Notes: generated by a model from the letters alone, not told the origin. DNA of 64,000 nt from Climacium dendroides (GCA_950106755.1 OX467086.1:13410001-13474000); one strand, 5' to 3'; counted from the stretch's first letter, positions 11,150 to 23,201 are shown. Translations and numbers: made by a program.

Positions 11150-12260
11150 TATGTATGACATGTTCCATAAAACTCAAGCCCTCCTAATGATTAATAGAGT
11201 ATATCTTAATCTAAATTTAGTTAGCCTAATCATTTTGGTAAAATGTCATGACATTTTATTCTATCACTTATATGGAACCCAAATAGCCATGTCTATGTCT
11301 TAACCAACTTGAACCTTGACATGTTTACATGATATCTGAAATTTTTGCCTAATAAGAAAGAATACTTTGTTGGACATTTTGTATTGGATTACCATTTTTG
11401 CTAGTATAAATTTTTTTTGGTGAATTTTTTTGAAAAAACAATAGACTTGATTAAATTCAGTTGGTCCCACTCTTTGCATAAGGCATTTCAAGCAAAAATT
11501 GTGAAAAACTACCTTTTACTAGGATGTTGAGAAAAAAAATGAAAAAAATTCAAAATTCAAAATTCAAAATTCAATGTATAAATTTGTACTAGATTACTAT
11601 GTAAATGTGCTAAAAAATTTCAAAAACTTTGACCACATGGATTGAAAGATAATAATGTTTGAAGTTAGAAGATAAACCGTGGTTTTCCACCCGTGTCCAA
11701 CAAGGCTAGGAATCTTTGAACTCCTCCTAGGGTAGGTTTTTTGCACTGTACATAGTTATTTATTGACATTTGCATCTTGTATCATGTAAGCCACATACCT
11801 ACCAAATTTCAAAAGTAGAGGAGGAATTTTCTATATGCTACTTGAAGCTTCTTGGGTTGCCTCTAAAGTTTAGGGCAACATAATTTTGATTCAAGCACCC
11901 AATTGAAAAAAATTATATTCCCACTAAAGGAATATACATTTACACATTGTGTCAAAATTTTGTGAATATCTAACCAAAATTGACTTTGTGGGTAAATACC
12001 CAAGATCTCTTTTGAATGGTCACTTGATCCTTTGGGGGTGAAAGAAGTAACCTTCAAAAAGCAATTTAGAATTTCTTATAAAAACCAAGAAGACAATAAA
12101 ACATCATCAAAATTTAATGCACTTTTTGCTATTTTATAAAGATATAACAATGTGGTAAACTAAAGTGTTAATACAGGTAAAAAATATGCTTTATAATAAG
12201 AAAATTAAATGAAATACAAAAATAATAGAATATGTAAGAATCATAGTAAAACCAAATTCA
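11150..12260 (+). repeat. Dispersed repeat family G, copy 3, interrupted by family B
   Basis: 11150-11480 matches 9105-9455 and 12057-12260 matches 9484-9700. The interval between is a family B copy. The order indicates that the family B sequence inserted into an existing family G copy. Confidence 0.6.
11535..12035 (+). mobile_element. Family B copy 2, inserted in family G
   Basis: It matches 1010-1475 in the same orientation. A short (AATTCAAA)n run (about 11545-11575) precedes it. Its position inside an otherwise collinear family G copy suggests that family B was once mobile. No terminal repeats or target duplication could be defined, because the junctions are degraded. Confidence 0.5.
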
Positions 12261-12914
12261 CATCACTTACTACACATTTCAAAATTTGAATGTGCAACAC
12301 TAGTACATTATGTCATACATTGTGACACAAGAGGATGGTTTACCTTACCTCCACATTTCATCCCAAACCCTTGATTGTAGAAATTTGGGTGAATAAGCCA
12401 ATATACTCGACCTTTGTGACCTGCTAAGGTCTCCTAACTAAAAACGTGGCTTCTAATTTGTAGGTTGTTAAATTAATTTGTAATCTCTCACTGAACTAAG
12501 CTAATTGGGTGTCTTTGATTCCAAATTTGAATTCAAAGTTTCCATCAACTGTAAGTAGCAAATTTCAATGTTTTTATTAGGGCCAAACATTGATTGGTTG
12601 GGTTCTCCTTACCAACCAATATTGATGCTTGCATAATGTTGTTAACCAAACTAAACCATTTCCTTTAGAGATTGAGATAATCCCTTCTTGAATCTCTAGG
12701 AGTGAATTTTGTTTAATTTAGATAGAGTCATTGGCTAATTGGGAAGTTGCAACATTAGAAGCTCCCACTTTCTAGGGGAGCTAAAGAACCCCCCACCATT
12801 GATTTATATTGTTACAAGAGTTCTTTGATTTGCAATTCCTATATGATAGTATTGGCTTTTGTATCTTACATCTCTTTCCAAGGTAGAAGACTCTATAAGC
12901 GCACAAACTCTAAT
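12261..12914. other. Intergenic DNA with a short hairpin
   Basis: No gene was seen. An imperfect stem-loop lies at 12588-12627 (CATTGATTGGTTGG against CCAACCAATATTGATG, 10-nt loop). Confidence 0.5.
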
Positions 12915-13345
12915 TCTCTAAAATCACCCACCTCTTCAAATCTACATCATTTGTACATGTTTCTTTTTTGTAGCTTTTAACAATGTACAAATAGTGCACA
13001 TTTGAGAAGGTGGTGGGCGACTCTAAAGCCTTATGCCATTCCAACTTCAAAACTTCATAACTAATTCCACAAAGCTCTTAAAAAAAAAGAATAACTTGGA
13101 TTAGATGCCAATTCCACTTGCCTTTCACAAAAATTCAACAAAAAACATTTCAAGAAGCTTCACCTCTCCCAAATTCCCCAAAATTAATGACTTGGGTTAG
13201 ATGCCAATTCCACTTGTCTTTCACAAAAACTCACCGAAAAACATTTCAAGAAGCTTCACCTCCCCCCAAATTCCCCCAAATTCAGTTTCATCTCTTAAAT
13301 GGGCAATTCATGAACCTCCTACCTCAATGGATAACATTTTGTAGA
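12915..13345 (+). repeat. Dispersed repeat family D, copy 2, with hairpin core and internal duplication
   Basis: It matches 4185-4440 and the reverse complement of 22960-23201. A hairpin core is formed by 'CTCTAAAATCACCCACCTC' (about 12916) and a 'GAGAAGGTGGTGGGCGACTC' arm (about 13004). The stretch 13092-13286 is a two-copy tandem repeat of about 97 bp; both copies contain 'TTAGATGCCAATTCCACTTG' and 'ACATTTCAAGAAGCTTCACC'. Confidence 0.65.
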
Positions 13346-13894
13346 ACAATGTTTCATCATCATCATCTACTAGTACGATCAACCATTCAAATATTTTCAA
13401 AAACTGAGTGCAATGTTACCGGACAAAGGGAAATTGCAACCAAGGTTCCCCCACCGGAAAAGGAGGGAATCACACATAACATGGTCATGGCTGTGCATTT
13501 TGGAGAGTTGTGCACCAAACAAGCCGATGATTTCCTCCCCTTGCTTGACTCCGACAAACAACTGCACATGTACCCTATGTGTACATACTACAATTTTTAC
13601 CGTCTCCCTACTATTAAAGCTCGCCCACGACAAGACCATTCCCAAGCCCCGATGAATCCCCGAGCAGGTGGTGGCCCATTCCTGAGCCCCGATGAATCCC
13701 GGAGTAGGTGGTGGCCCATGATTGGTTCGGGTCCATGATTATCTGATTGCCTATCGCGACCACAGTTGCCTGACATCATATATAACAACAACTTGACTTA
13801 TCACTCAAGTCTATTCCGCACAGCGCCTCCCTTAGGGCCCTCCATTTGCCATCCCATATCTTTAGTTTTTTTAGTTTTTTAAAACGGGGCGCGA
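13346..13894. other. GC-richer island with an unrecognised 206-codon open frame and a short tandem repeat
   Basis: An open frame runs on the plus strand from 13118 to 13738. Its first third is family D repeat and its end is a two-copy ~40-bp repeat (about 13640-13720, containing AGCCCCGATGAATCCC). No family resemblance was found in the translation. Other frames in the same stretch are also open, so coding is not supported. It may be a gene or transposon relic. Confidence 0.35.
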
Positions 13895-14440
13895 AGAGGG
13901 CTCAAAAGTGGGCAATGGATGATTTCCAAGAAAAATGAGGGAATAAAAAAACCCGTATGGGAATCATGTCTTTTGTGTCAGATGATGTTTTCAGTTTCAT
14001 CCCCATATCACAAGTGGTTTTTTAACCCTTAAATGTGGATGATAAAGAAACCTTCCAATGGGACAAAAGTGCAATTATTCATCCTCAGAATTTTGTTGTG
14101 AAAAGGGGAGGGTTTTTTTTATAGTAGTTTGACTTTCCAGTGAGTGCTTTTGTAATTTTGTAAGCGAATGATTCACGTGGTAACCAAAGGAATGATTTCC
14201 ACGGTCACTAGTCCGTCCTTTTTCAGGATTAACCCAAGATGGGATGCTAAGAGGGCTACTAAAAGTGTACAATGAATGACTTCCAAGAAAAACTAGAGAA
14301 TCAAAGAATGCACTCTAATCCAATCTTTTATGTGTCAAGTGATGTTTTCAATTTCTATTCTATATCACAAGTTTTTTTTTAACTTGGTAAAGACGTCGAG
14401 GGCTAAAGTGTTCGATGGACGACTTTCAAGAAAATTCTAT
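13895..14440 (+). repeat. Degenerate repeats around a family E copy
   Basis: Three related blocks start near 13898, 14250 and 14396 ('GGGCTAAAAGTG', 'AATGGATGACTTCCAAGAAA'). The first two are followed by 'TTTTGTGTCAGATGATGTTT'-like sequence and 'CATATCACAAGT'. A family E copy sits between the first two. Confidence 0.55.
14035..14240 (+). repeat. Dispersed repeat family E, copy 1
   Basis: It matches 23737-23937 in the same orientation. Shared blocks are 'GGACAAAAGTGCAA', 'ATTTTGTTGTGAAAAGG', 'AATGAGTGCTTTTG', 'TGATTTCCA' and 'GGTCACTMGT'. It is non-coding. Confidence 0.65.
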
Positions 14441-17165
14441 ATAGGAACAAAAGAATGCACTCTTGAATTCATTGTAGAATTTGATAGTTTTTTGAGTGGT
14501 GACCTTGGTTGTAGAGCTACTACATCCTTCCAAGGTTCATATTCAATTGTATAAATAAGTAATATATGAACAAAGAGAATAAAATTTGTGAGGCTTTACC
14601 TCATTGAGAAGTATTGTAATGGGAGGGAAGAAATGTGGTGCTCCATCTTTTTATAGTGTAAATGGAATTCTATATAAGAAGTGAACTCTAACAAAATTGG
14701 AATTTTCAAGTCATCTTTGTTAATGTGGTTCAAAGCTAATGAATATATTATAAAAAGCATTTTGAGAAAAAATATGAGCTACTACAAGTCTACAATGAAA
14801 GGAGTAAGGGACACACATATTAAAAAAGCTTGAATTTTGTTTTCAATTTTCAAGGGTTGAAAGTGTATCATCTTCATTCAAGTGCTAAAGAAATTTACAT
14901 TAAAAAATATGTTAATTATGGATGAATCACTCTATTCATCTAAATGTATGAAAATTCATCCAAATGTGGTGATATCATCCAAGTTTTTTAAAAATGGGTG
15001 ACTTGTGGCAATTTCATTCATTAAAAATGGAGAATATTTTCCAAAATATTTAAATGTTTATCTTAGTATCACATTTCAAAAATAAAACCAACAACTATAA
15101 CTATTGCAACAAAATACATCCAAAATATTTTAGATGGATGGCCATTTAGAAAATAAAATGGTTAGAATAATAGCAAGATTTTTAAAAATCAACTCTCAAA
15201 TTTCCTAAACAAAATTATAGTATGCAACCTTAATTGATCCTTGTATCAACAAAATGTCTTTCAAATACCACCCAAGTATCACCTACATAACACATTAGAA
15301 TAAAATATAGTTATGTTTAAAATTATCCATCTTTGCTACCAAAGATTGACTAACTTAGTTTTTTTGTTATTTGCCTTAGACTATAAAATGAAGAAACCCA
15401 TTTAAAATTGATAGAATCAATGAAATAATTAGAGGCTATTAACCCTGAAAGAAACTTTACCAATTGCAATATCATGATGCTTGGATTTCATATGGAAGTA
15501 TTTTCAATTCTTTTCAAATGGTTAAGTTTCATCTTTCAAAAATTTTATCCAAAAATATGAGCAACCTACAATTTGCATCTCTCCATAATATGTTGAAGAA
15601 ATAAGTTGGAAATACATATTAAAAAATTCAAAAAAAATTAATATTCATATTTGAAAAAAATATCATATGTGAAGGTCTGATTTGACACTAAGGTGTTGAA
15701 ATTGCATTTTCAAATCAAATTCTTAGGGATTTATGTTACCTCACACCATTCACAAGATGGAATGTATACCTTTTTACAAAAATAACTTAATTTTTGCTCA
15801 ATTTGACATTTAAATAGGATAGTATGTAGGAAAAAGTAAAGGATGATTAAAAAACTAAATTGTTGAGTTTAGTTATAGAATTGAAAGTTTTTTATTCCAA
15901 TGGCTGTAATATTGTACTATCTCTATCCCAAAATGACCTTAATGGACAAAATGTTTAGGATTAAGGATTAAAATAACATTTTTAAAACTCGTTATGTGTT
16001 GTAAGTAGAGTTAAGTGCACTCCTAGCATATTAGAAATTTTGAGTTTTAGAACCCTTTTCAAAGTGTAGTTTGGAAGTATTGAAAAGTGGAATTTTGGAG
16101 GCATTTTCAAGGAGCACCAATAAGCACTTAATTGTTGATTGTGAGGTGTCATTTGGGTGTAGTTAGTATGGGCCCAAGACCATGTGTGAACCTTTGTATC
16201 ACCTTCCAAAACTTCATTTCCTTCAATCGGACAACACTTAAAGAGATGCAAAAAATAAGAATGAATAGTGTTGATTAACCCCTTCAATCATTTCATTTGT
16301 TTTTCAATTGATGATTGCATGAATGGAAGAACTATTGCTTAGAGTTGTTTTGTTGGTCCTAGATAACAATCAATAGCCAAATTTGACCAATTTTCAACAT
16401 AACAAAGTGCAACAAGATCATTTGAAGACAAAATATTGAAGCCAACAAGAAAATTATTTTGGGATAGAGGGAATAATGAATAATTACATATAATTTTTTT
16501 TTAAATCCAAAAAAATTTGAAATTAAATTCAAAACAAAACTTCAAATTTTATTTTAGATAGAGATTCTATAATTGCCTGCAAACTAAAACTCCTTATAAC
16601 ATTCATCTCATTAATCAAAATAGAATGATTTAAAGATTTTTAAGTATATATATAATATGGAAAATTAATTTTAATTTTAAAATAATAATTTTCTACATTG
16701 TCCAGATTGCCCAAGCTTTGAAAGAAACTATATAATATATATCATACAATAACTTTTTTTTAACCATGTATTCAAATGTTATGAAAGTTGTTGTACCTTG
16801 CCACTACTCTTTGACCACATGTTGTGTGAAAATTTCAATGAAAAGAAATGAAAATTCCATTCGTAAATGGATGACCAAAAACTCTATATTGCGAGAAAAA
16901 AATACTTCAAGACTTTGGGGATTAAATACAATAATGAAGTCAAGAATGAAGAAGAAATTGGCATTCATAATATAGTCCAAAGAGAAAAATCGTAATGGAT
17001 TGAACTACATTATACTGTTTAAGTTTATACATAGGTCAATTTAAATTTTCATTTTCTATATGGATCCAAATGACACCTTTCCTAGTTTTAAAATGAATAA
17101 AATCATGTAGATGCCATATTCAAACATTTTTCAAAGACAACAATAACTAACCATACTAATATGAA
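14441..17165. other. Long AT-rich stretch, no gene seen
   Basis: Only short frames without recognisable motifs are present. A block near 16540-16640 ('CTATAATTGCC', 'AACATTCATCTCATTAATC') resembles family C. Confidence 0.5.
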
Positions 17166-18230
17166 TTGACTAATCAAAGCCTTTAATTACTTGATGTAGA
17201 ATAAACAAAATCATGCATGTGCTATATCCATGCCTTTTTCAAGGGCACAAAGATTTGTAGTAGCATCTCACAAGTGAGTACATCATTATTTTAAATTTGG
17301 TCATACCTAAGCAAATGTCAAGCTATGAATGATCATAATTAGACATTAACAAATGTTTTAGATTTAGACAAAAAAAACAAAGGATTTTGAAAGCATGACA
17401 CATATTTTGAGCTCCCTAGTCTCCATATTGCAATGAGGTATTAATTCTTTTCTTTTATTGTGGTAATCTCCATGTTCATTGCAATAAGACATCTCTAGAT
17501 GGTCATGGAAAAATCATGTATGCAACTCACCTCATAATCAAAGAAACATATTGCAACAAGAACAATGAGTAAGTCAAGAATGGAGGAATGTGAAGACAAC
17601 AAAATTTTGTACATGATTCTCTAACAAATGAAAGCCTTTGATTGTTTGATTCAGGATAAATATAATCATCTATATAGTATAGCTAGGCCTTATTCAAGGA
17701 CATCAATGACTTGCCCTATGAACATCCATTGTGACATCAAAGCCCTTGATTGCTTGGTTTAGGATAAATAAATGTATATGCCATATGTAGATCTTTTTCA
17801 AGGATGGCAATGACTTGTTGTAGCATCTCACTAGTGAGCACATCATTGATTTAAATTTGGTCCTATCTAGGCTAGTATGAATATAAACAACCACAATCAA
17901 ACACAACACTAAAAGTTGTTTTAGATCTAGTCTTACCTAGGTAGATGCCAATAACAATGGCAATCAAATATACTACTGAAAAATGTTTTAGATTTGGTCT
18001 TACCTAGGTAGATGGGTGTCAATATAGATGATCACAATAGGAAAACTGTTTTAGATTTGGTCTTACCTAGGTAGGTGGGTTTCAACATAGATTATACCAT
18101 AGGACACTACTAATAGTTTTAGGTTTGTCTAAGTAGGTGTCAAACTGTCAATATAGATGATGTTTTAAATTTATTCTTACCTAGTCACATAGGTGTCAAC
18201 ATAGACAATGACAATCAAACATTGTTGCCC
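17166..18230 (+). repeat. Degenerate tandem array with larger duplications
   Basis: Three long units start near 17170, 17629 and 17733 ('AAAGCCTTTGATT', 'TTTAGGATAAATA', 'TTTTCAAGGA'). Two of them continue through 'TAGCATCTCACAAGTGAG' to 'TTAAATTTGGTC'. From about 17845 a shorter unit of about 70 bp takes over: GTTTTAGATTTGGTCTTACC plus 'TAGGTAGATGGGTGTCAA' plus 'ATAGATGATCACAAT', about six diverged copies. Confidence 0.6.
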
Positions 18231-19576
18231 CAACCTAGAATTTTAGTAGGAATGTCGACACTAGAGTATAGAGAGCAATACCTTATTTTTCCCATAAGTA
18301 GACAAATATTTGAATATGACCTTGAAGATCCTTAAAAATTGTACAATGTACAATTTTATTTTGAAAAGTTCTAAATTTGCGTACTAAAAAAATAATTTAA
18401 AATTTAAATTTAAAACTTTCTGGAAACAAAATACATGAAAGAAAACACATAATATTATGTAATTTGGATTCTAACAGAGAAATTGCTATTGCATAAACTC
18501 ATAAAATGTCTGGAGATTTTCAAAATGTTATAAAATGGAATAGAAACTCAAATTCTCAGGCTGCGTTTTGATGAGTGAAATTGGATATAAAAACCATATG
18601 TTCTGGGACACAATTGAGCTTGAAATTGAGTTTGAAAGTGACCTTGCAGGCACTGCTCATTCGTAAATTAGCTCGAAACAATTCTGGCTACAAAAACTTG
18701 ATGTGCCCCTGGACGCAGAGACCTTCAGGAAAATTACTTCGGGGTAATCCACAAATGAATAGTGACGGCATCTTCTTTCTAAAACACATAATCCTTCAAT
18801 TTACAGGTCTTCTTGCCCAAGCTCCATAAAAAATATCTCCTCCAGCAGAAAACCAGACCACAATAAAACAATAATTGCAGATGAACATTATACTCCCACC
18901 AACTTAAATTAAGTTATTCCTTTGTAAGGTACCGTTCAGGATTCCACAACGATAACTTTCTTTGAAAGATTCTGCGCCAATATTCCATGCAAATGATTGT
19001 GCTACATTCAAAATTTAACTTTAATGCAGAGAGAAAGTGCTAAACAGTAGACAAATCTTCCAAAAAGTCACCTTGCTGGCAGCTATAGCTGGAACACCTT
19101 GGCAGCCTGATTTTGCACATCTCGAGGTCGCACTTTCAAGGCCTTCCAATATATAGCCAAAATGTAGCCAATACAATTGGATCTTCACAGCAAATATAAA
19201 AAAAAAAAACGAAACTCTGAGCTGTTTTGCTCATTGCAATCACCATTTTTCCTTCAACTCTTATCTTCTCCTCCAACCTTCAAACAGATATGTTTCTAGA
19301 GTCAGATCCATCAATCTGATGCTTTACTTGAAATATTTGCTTCGTCCAACACTTTCCTCTCCTGATAAACTGCTTGATGATAATATATGAATCGAGAAAT
19401 CCAGTTACTATACTTCCGCAGGAAAGGGTCCTACTGCAGTAGTGGCCAACGCAATTAAAGGTCCCACAGATATCATCGGGTTTATGGCATATACCGTCAT
19501 TGTACAAAAGAATCGTAGAATCATAGTATAGAGTGACACACTCCACACATACAAATTCTGTTGCCCGAAGTTCAGA
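18231..19576. other. Flank 3' of lipoyl synthase, composition changes near 18540
   Basis: From about 18540 toward the gene the sequence is less AT-rich and lacks the long A/T runs seen further left. This fits transcribed 3' sequence of the minus-strand gene or an unrecognised neighbour. No protein could be identified in any frame. Confidence 0.45.
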
Positions 19577-21985
19577 TCAGAGACTGACACTTCTTTGGTG
19601 TACATGCAAATCCGAAGGGTAATATTCACTCTCTGGATTGGCATGTCGCTGTCTTTGACGGTCTTCGTCAATCATAGACTTGATAAAATACTCCCCAGCC
19701 TTGTACGAAGAGCGCACCATTGGCCCTGACGCCACATATCGGAATCCCTGTGAAGCAAACGAGTTGTCAATACAATGTGCCATTAAGAAACTGCAAATGC
19801 CCCAAATGGCTTCACTAAGCTACAAAAATCGGGCAACTGCTTTTTAATTGCTGAAGAATTCCAATGAAAAAAGAAATAGTACACATGAGGAAGTGTCAGA
19901 ACCCCACCAATTCATCGCCCAACTTGCGATACTCTTCAAAGGCCTCGGGGGTAACAAACTCGGAAACGGGCATGTGCCGCTTTGTAGGCCTCATGTACTG
20001 CCCTAGTGTCATCACATCCACACCTGCCTCCCGCACACTCTTCATTGTGTTCACAACCTGCAACGACTCAACCGAATATCACACTCCTGCATATGATAAA
20101 TGCCTGAAGTGACACACATAGTACTCTCTACCCTAACGCCCCCCAAAGAGTAAACCGTGATGCAGTGGTGTCAACCATTTGTCAGGTGTAGTGAAACATA
20201 ATCTTACTACTCTGCAAGAAAACATTCAAGGAAAATCCACAATGATGAAGAATACCTGAGCAGGAGTCTCGCCACAACCAAGCATGATCGATGTCTTAGT
20301 GAGGGTGCCTGGGGGTGCATACTTCTTCGCCATGCGCAACACATCCAGTGATTGCTTGAAGTTAGCCCTTCGATCCCGTACAGAGCTTTGAAGCTCCTCA
20401 ACAGTCTCAATATTGTGTGCAAAAACGTCAAGCCCAGACGTTGCAACCCTCTCCACACACTCCGGATCACCACGAAAATCTGGAACTGCAGAGTACACAC
20501 AAGTCTCAATTGTTCACCATTTGGAGGATGCTTTTCGACTCCTCAACTTCATTCACATGAGCAAGGCAACTAAAAAAAATTAAACCCTAAACGATCAAGG
20601 ATTCATCGTTCAAATTGACCAATTTGATTGATTATATTGTGAAAATATATTTCAAATTTAATGTCACCAGATTCAATAGAAAACAGTACATGTGTTGGTA
20701 AAAAAGAAACAAAGGATAGTTCCAATTATAACTACACAAAACTGCACGAGATCCAATTTGGGCCGCTTGGTCCTTTTAGGGTTTGGAATATCAATTAAAA
20801 GGTCAAGAAAAGAGATGACAACAGAGGAGAAACAGCATACCAAGAGCTTCAACCAGCATAGATGGCTTCCTTTCTTTCAGGTTCCTCACAGTCTCAGCGA
20901 AGTGTGAACTGCCCTGATCAAGCATATCATCTCTGTCAACACTAGTCAGCACAACATAATCCAACCCCCACGCGACTATAGCTTCCGCAACTCGCAATGG
21001 TTCTTCAGGATCCGCCGGTGGAGGAGCTCGTGAAGTTTTCACAGCACAAAACCTGCAGAAAAATGCAGCTCGTTATCATGCCAGAATTCATAAACTAGCA
21101 ACCATGAGTACTGAAACAATCCTCCAATGCACTAATAGAAATATCATACAGTCCTAAAAGCTTCTCCCATTATGTAAAGGATACTAAACCGCTAGTAACC
21201 TGATCGCATATCATATACGGACACCACTTACCAACACCAACTCATTTATTCATACATTTGGTTGAACTTATTAGCAAGCAGTGTAAACATGAATAAAGGT
21301 CTTTGGTCACTGATCTTCGAATGCAAATTACGGTTTCATACTGTCACTTACAACTACGCAAATTGAAATTGCATTCGACATTCGCACATAGTGATCAACA
21401 TTTGATCTCAACAGATTTGGTTCTAATACCCAGAGTGATCTCCCAAAACCACACTCTAACATATGCTTAAATAGTGTCCTCTATCTCACAGAATAGCAAA
21501 GGAATACAGCGAACCGAAATTCCCAACACATACCGGCAACCCCGTGTACACGTATCCCCAAGTATCATAATGGTAGCAGTAGCAGTGCCGGTTTCACCCC
21601 CTGTCCAGCACTCTCCAATATTAGGGCACCGAGCCTCCTCGCAGACCGTATTCAGCTTCAATTCCCTTAATTTCGACTTGATTGCAGCATACTTGTCGCC
21701 GCCTGGCACCACCATCTTCATCCAATCCGGCTTCGGCCGCGGGTTCTTCTTGGTGCCCACTTCCACCGAGTACCCCTCCGGAGCGGAGCTCGAGTGCGTG
21801 ATGAAGTCGACCAAACTCGGACCTCCTTTCGCCAGTCTCTCCCGCAATGAGCTGAGAGCAGGAGTTGCTGGAGTTGAAAACTCACTTGTGGTGGCAGCAC
21901 CTCGAATCTGTTGCCCTAAAACGGATGCCCTCTGCCTGCACCGCAAGAGAGCGGGAAACCCTAAAACTCTTCCTCCTCCCTTCAT
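19577..21985 (-). CDS. LIP1: Lipoyl synthase, mitochondrial (radical SAM)
   Basis: Lipoyl synthase inserts two sulfurs into protein-bound octanoyl groups to make the lipoyl cofactor of mitochondrial 2-oxoacid dehydrogenases and glycine cleavage H protein. Predicted exons (minus strand): 21985-21534, 21052-20841, 20485-20256, 20057-19908, 19747-19577. Phases join without a stop to give 404 aa. The auxiliary 4Fe-4S cysteines C115, C120 and C126 ([12 protein letters not shown]) and the radical-SAM cysteines C146, C150 and C153 are present; the last set is completed across the exon 1/2 junction. The C-terminal RSSY (360-363) supplies the usual serine ligand. The Arg-rich N-terminus ([19 protein letters not shown]) and overall match to plant LIP1 favour mitochondria over the plastid paralogue. 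The start is the only in-frame ATG before the conserved region. The C-terminal ~22 residues have no recognised counterpart. A family I repeat sits in intron 2. Confidence 0.95.
20600..20785 (+). repeat. Family I repeat in lipoyl synthase intron 2
   Basis: On the plus strand (antisense to the gene) this intron segment aligns with XPB intron 7 (38128-38325). Shared blocks are 'TTGACCAATTTGAT', 'ATTGTGAAA', 'CACCAGA', 'CATGTGTTGGT', 'ACAAAGGA', 'CAAAACTGC' and CCAATTTGGGCCGCTTGGTC. It is a dispersed repeat of unknown class, recognised in this window only inside introns. Confidence 0.65.
21956..21964 (-). promoter_or_regulatory. Telo-box motif at the start of lipoyl synthase exon 1
   Basis: TTAGGGTTT on the minus strand lies 21 nt inside the coding region. 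Telo-boxes are known plant promoter/leader elements bound by telomere-repeat-binding factors. Function here is inferred from motif identity only. Confidence 0.4.
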
Positions 21986-22520
21986 CTTCAACTAATGGAT
22001 TCACACCGCAAAAACTACTCACCACATCCACACCGCTTCACTAGACCCGCCCACCGCAACCCGAATTGTAGGAATTAGAAGATTACACTGCTTTCCGAAA
22101 CCGCAGGGACACTAACTCGCAATCACGCCGGAAAAAAATTGAAGCTTACAGAAACCTTTGAAGGAAAAATGGTCCTGACTAATGGGTGGATCCAATCAAC
22201 ACTACCGTAATAGCAGAATCACGACATTTCTCGCGACAAGCATTAGGAAATTGTAGAAAAATTCGAAAAAATTCGCAAGAAATTCTTGTGTTTGTGTGAA
22301 TCACTGAAGCTCTTGAAGAGAGAATTTTTCAGCTTGGAGTCGCGTTACGCAATCACAGGCAGACGCAACAAAACCCTGCTCCGGCGTAGTGCGAATCGCT
22401 AAGGCGATCGGCACGAGAGCCAGAAGTGTTGGGGCGCATGGGAGCCACAAGGAACAGTCGGTTCTCCGTCACTTCACCTGTTTACCCTTGCTTCTCATCC
22501 ATCCACGTATGACCCCCATC
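21986..22520 (-). promoter_or_regulatory. Probable 5' leader and promoter of lipoyl synthase
   Basis: This non-repetitive, less AT-rich sequence lies between the start codon and the minisatellite. No convincing TATA box was picked out. A divergent gene on the plus strand was looked for and not found. Confidence 0.45.
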
Positions 22521-22835
22521 CACGTTGTTCTCATCCACGTTGTTCTCATCCACGTTGTTCTCATCCACGTTGTTCTCATCCACGTTGTTCTCATCCACGT
22601 TGTTCTCATCCACGTTGTTCTCATCCACGTTGTTCTCATCCACGTTGTTCTCATCCACGTTGTTTTCATCCACGTTGTTCTCATCCACGTTGTTCTCATC
22701 CACGTTGTTCTCATCCACATTGTTCTCATCTATATTGTTTTCATCCATATTGTTCTCATCTATATTGTTTTCATCCACGTTTTTCTCATCTATATTGTTC
22801 TCATCTCTGTTGTTCTTATCCACGTATTTCATCTA
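22521..22835 (+). repeat. 15-bp minisatellite, about 21 copies, upstream of lipoyl synthase
   Basis: Tandem copies of CACGTTGTTCTCATC. The first 12-13 are almost identical. From about 22716 the units decay toward TATATTGTTTTCATC. The unit is a multiple of three and keeps several frames open on both strands, giving apparent repetitive proteins (IHVVL, SSTLF, DENNV, WMRTT) that are best regarded as artefacts. Confidence 0.97.
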
Positions 22836-22959
22836 CATATTGTACAAATGGTGGCCTCCTTCCATATTGCAGTTGGAGGCTGGTGAAAACTCATGATAAG
22901 GTAACAGGTCTAGAAATCGGCCACCTAAAAGCTGAAACTGAAATTTGTGGAAGCAAAGC

Positions 22960-23201
22960 TTCTTGAAATAATTTTCAGTAAATTTTTCTTGAAAGACAAG
23001 TGGAATTGGAATCTAATCCAAGATGTTTTTAAATTTTTTGGAGCTTTGTGGAATTAGTTATAAAATTTGAAGTTGAAATGGCATAGGGCTCTAAAATCAC
23101 CCACCTCCTAAAATGTACACTCTTTGTACATTGTTGAAGGCTATGAAAAAACAATATTTACATATAGTGTATATTTGAGGATGCAGGTGGTTTTAGAGCC
23201 C
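22960..23201 (-). repeat. Dispersed repeat family D, copy 3 (inverted), with hairpin core
   Basis: Its reverse complement matches 12955-13170 and 4185-4400. The hairpin core is clear here: 23087-23122 (begins GGGCTCTAAAATCACC) pairs imperfectly with 23166-23201 (ends GGTGGTTTTAGAGCCC). It is non-coding. Confidence 0.7.

Noticed and set aside
13118..13738. 206-codon frame
   Set aside because: It begins in a dispersed repeat shared with two other loci, ends in a short tandem repeat, and has no recognisable domain. Other frames are open over the same DNA.
21474..21995. 173-codon plus-strand frame opposite lipoyl synthase exon 1
   Set aside because: It is antisense to a well-supported exon with conserved iron-sulfur cysteines. 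It is a shadow of the GC-rich coding sequence.
22389..22886. Long repetitive open frames on both strands (IHVVL, SSTLF, DENNV, WMRTT repeats)
   Set aside because: They are translations of a 15-bp minisatellite whose unit is a multiple of three without stops. There is no conserved start, domain or flanking coding sequence.
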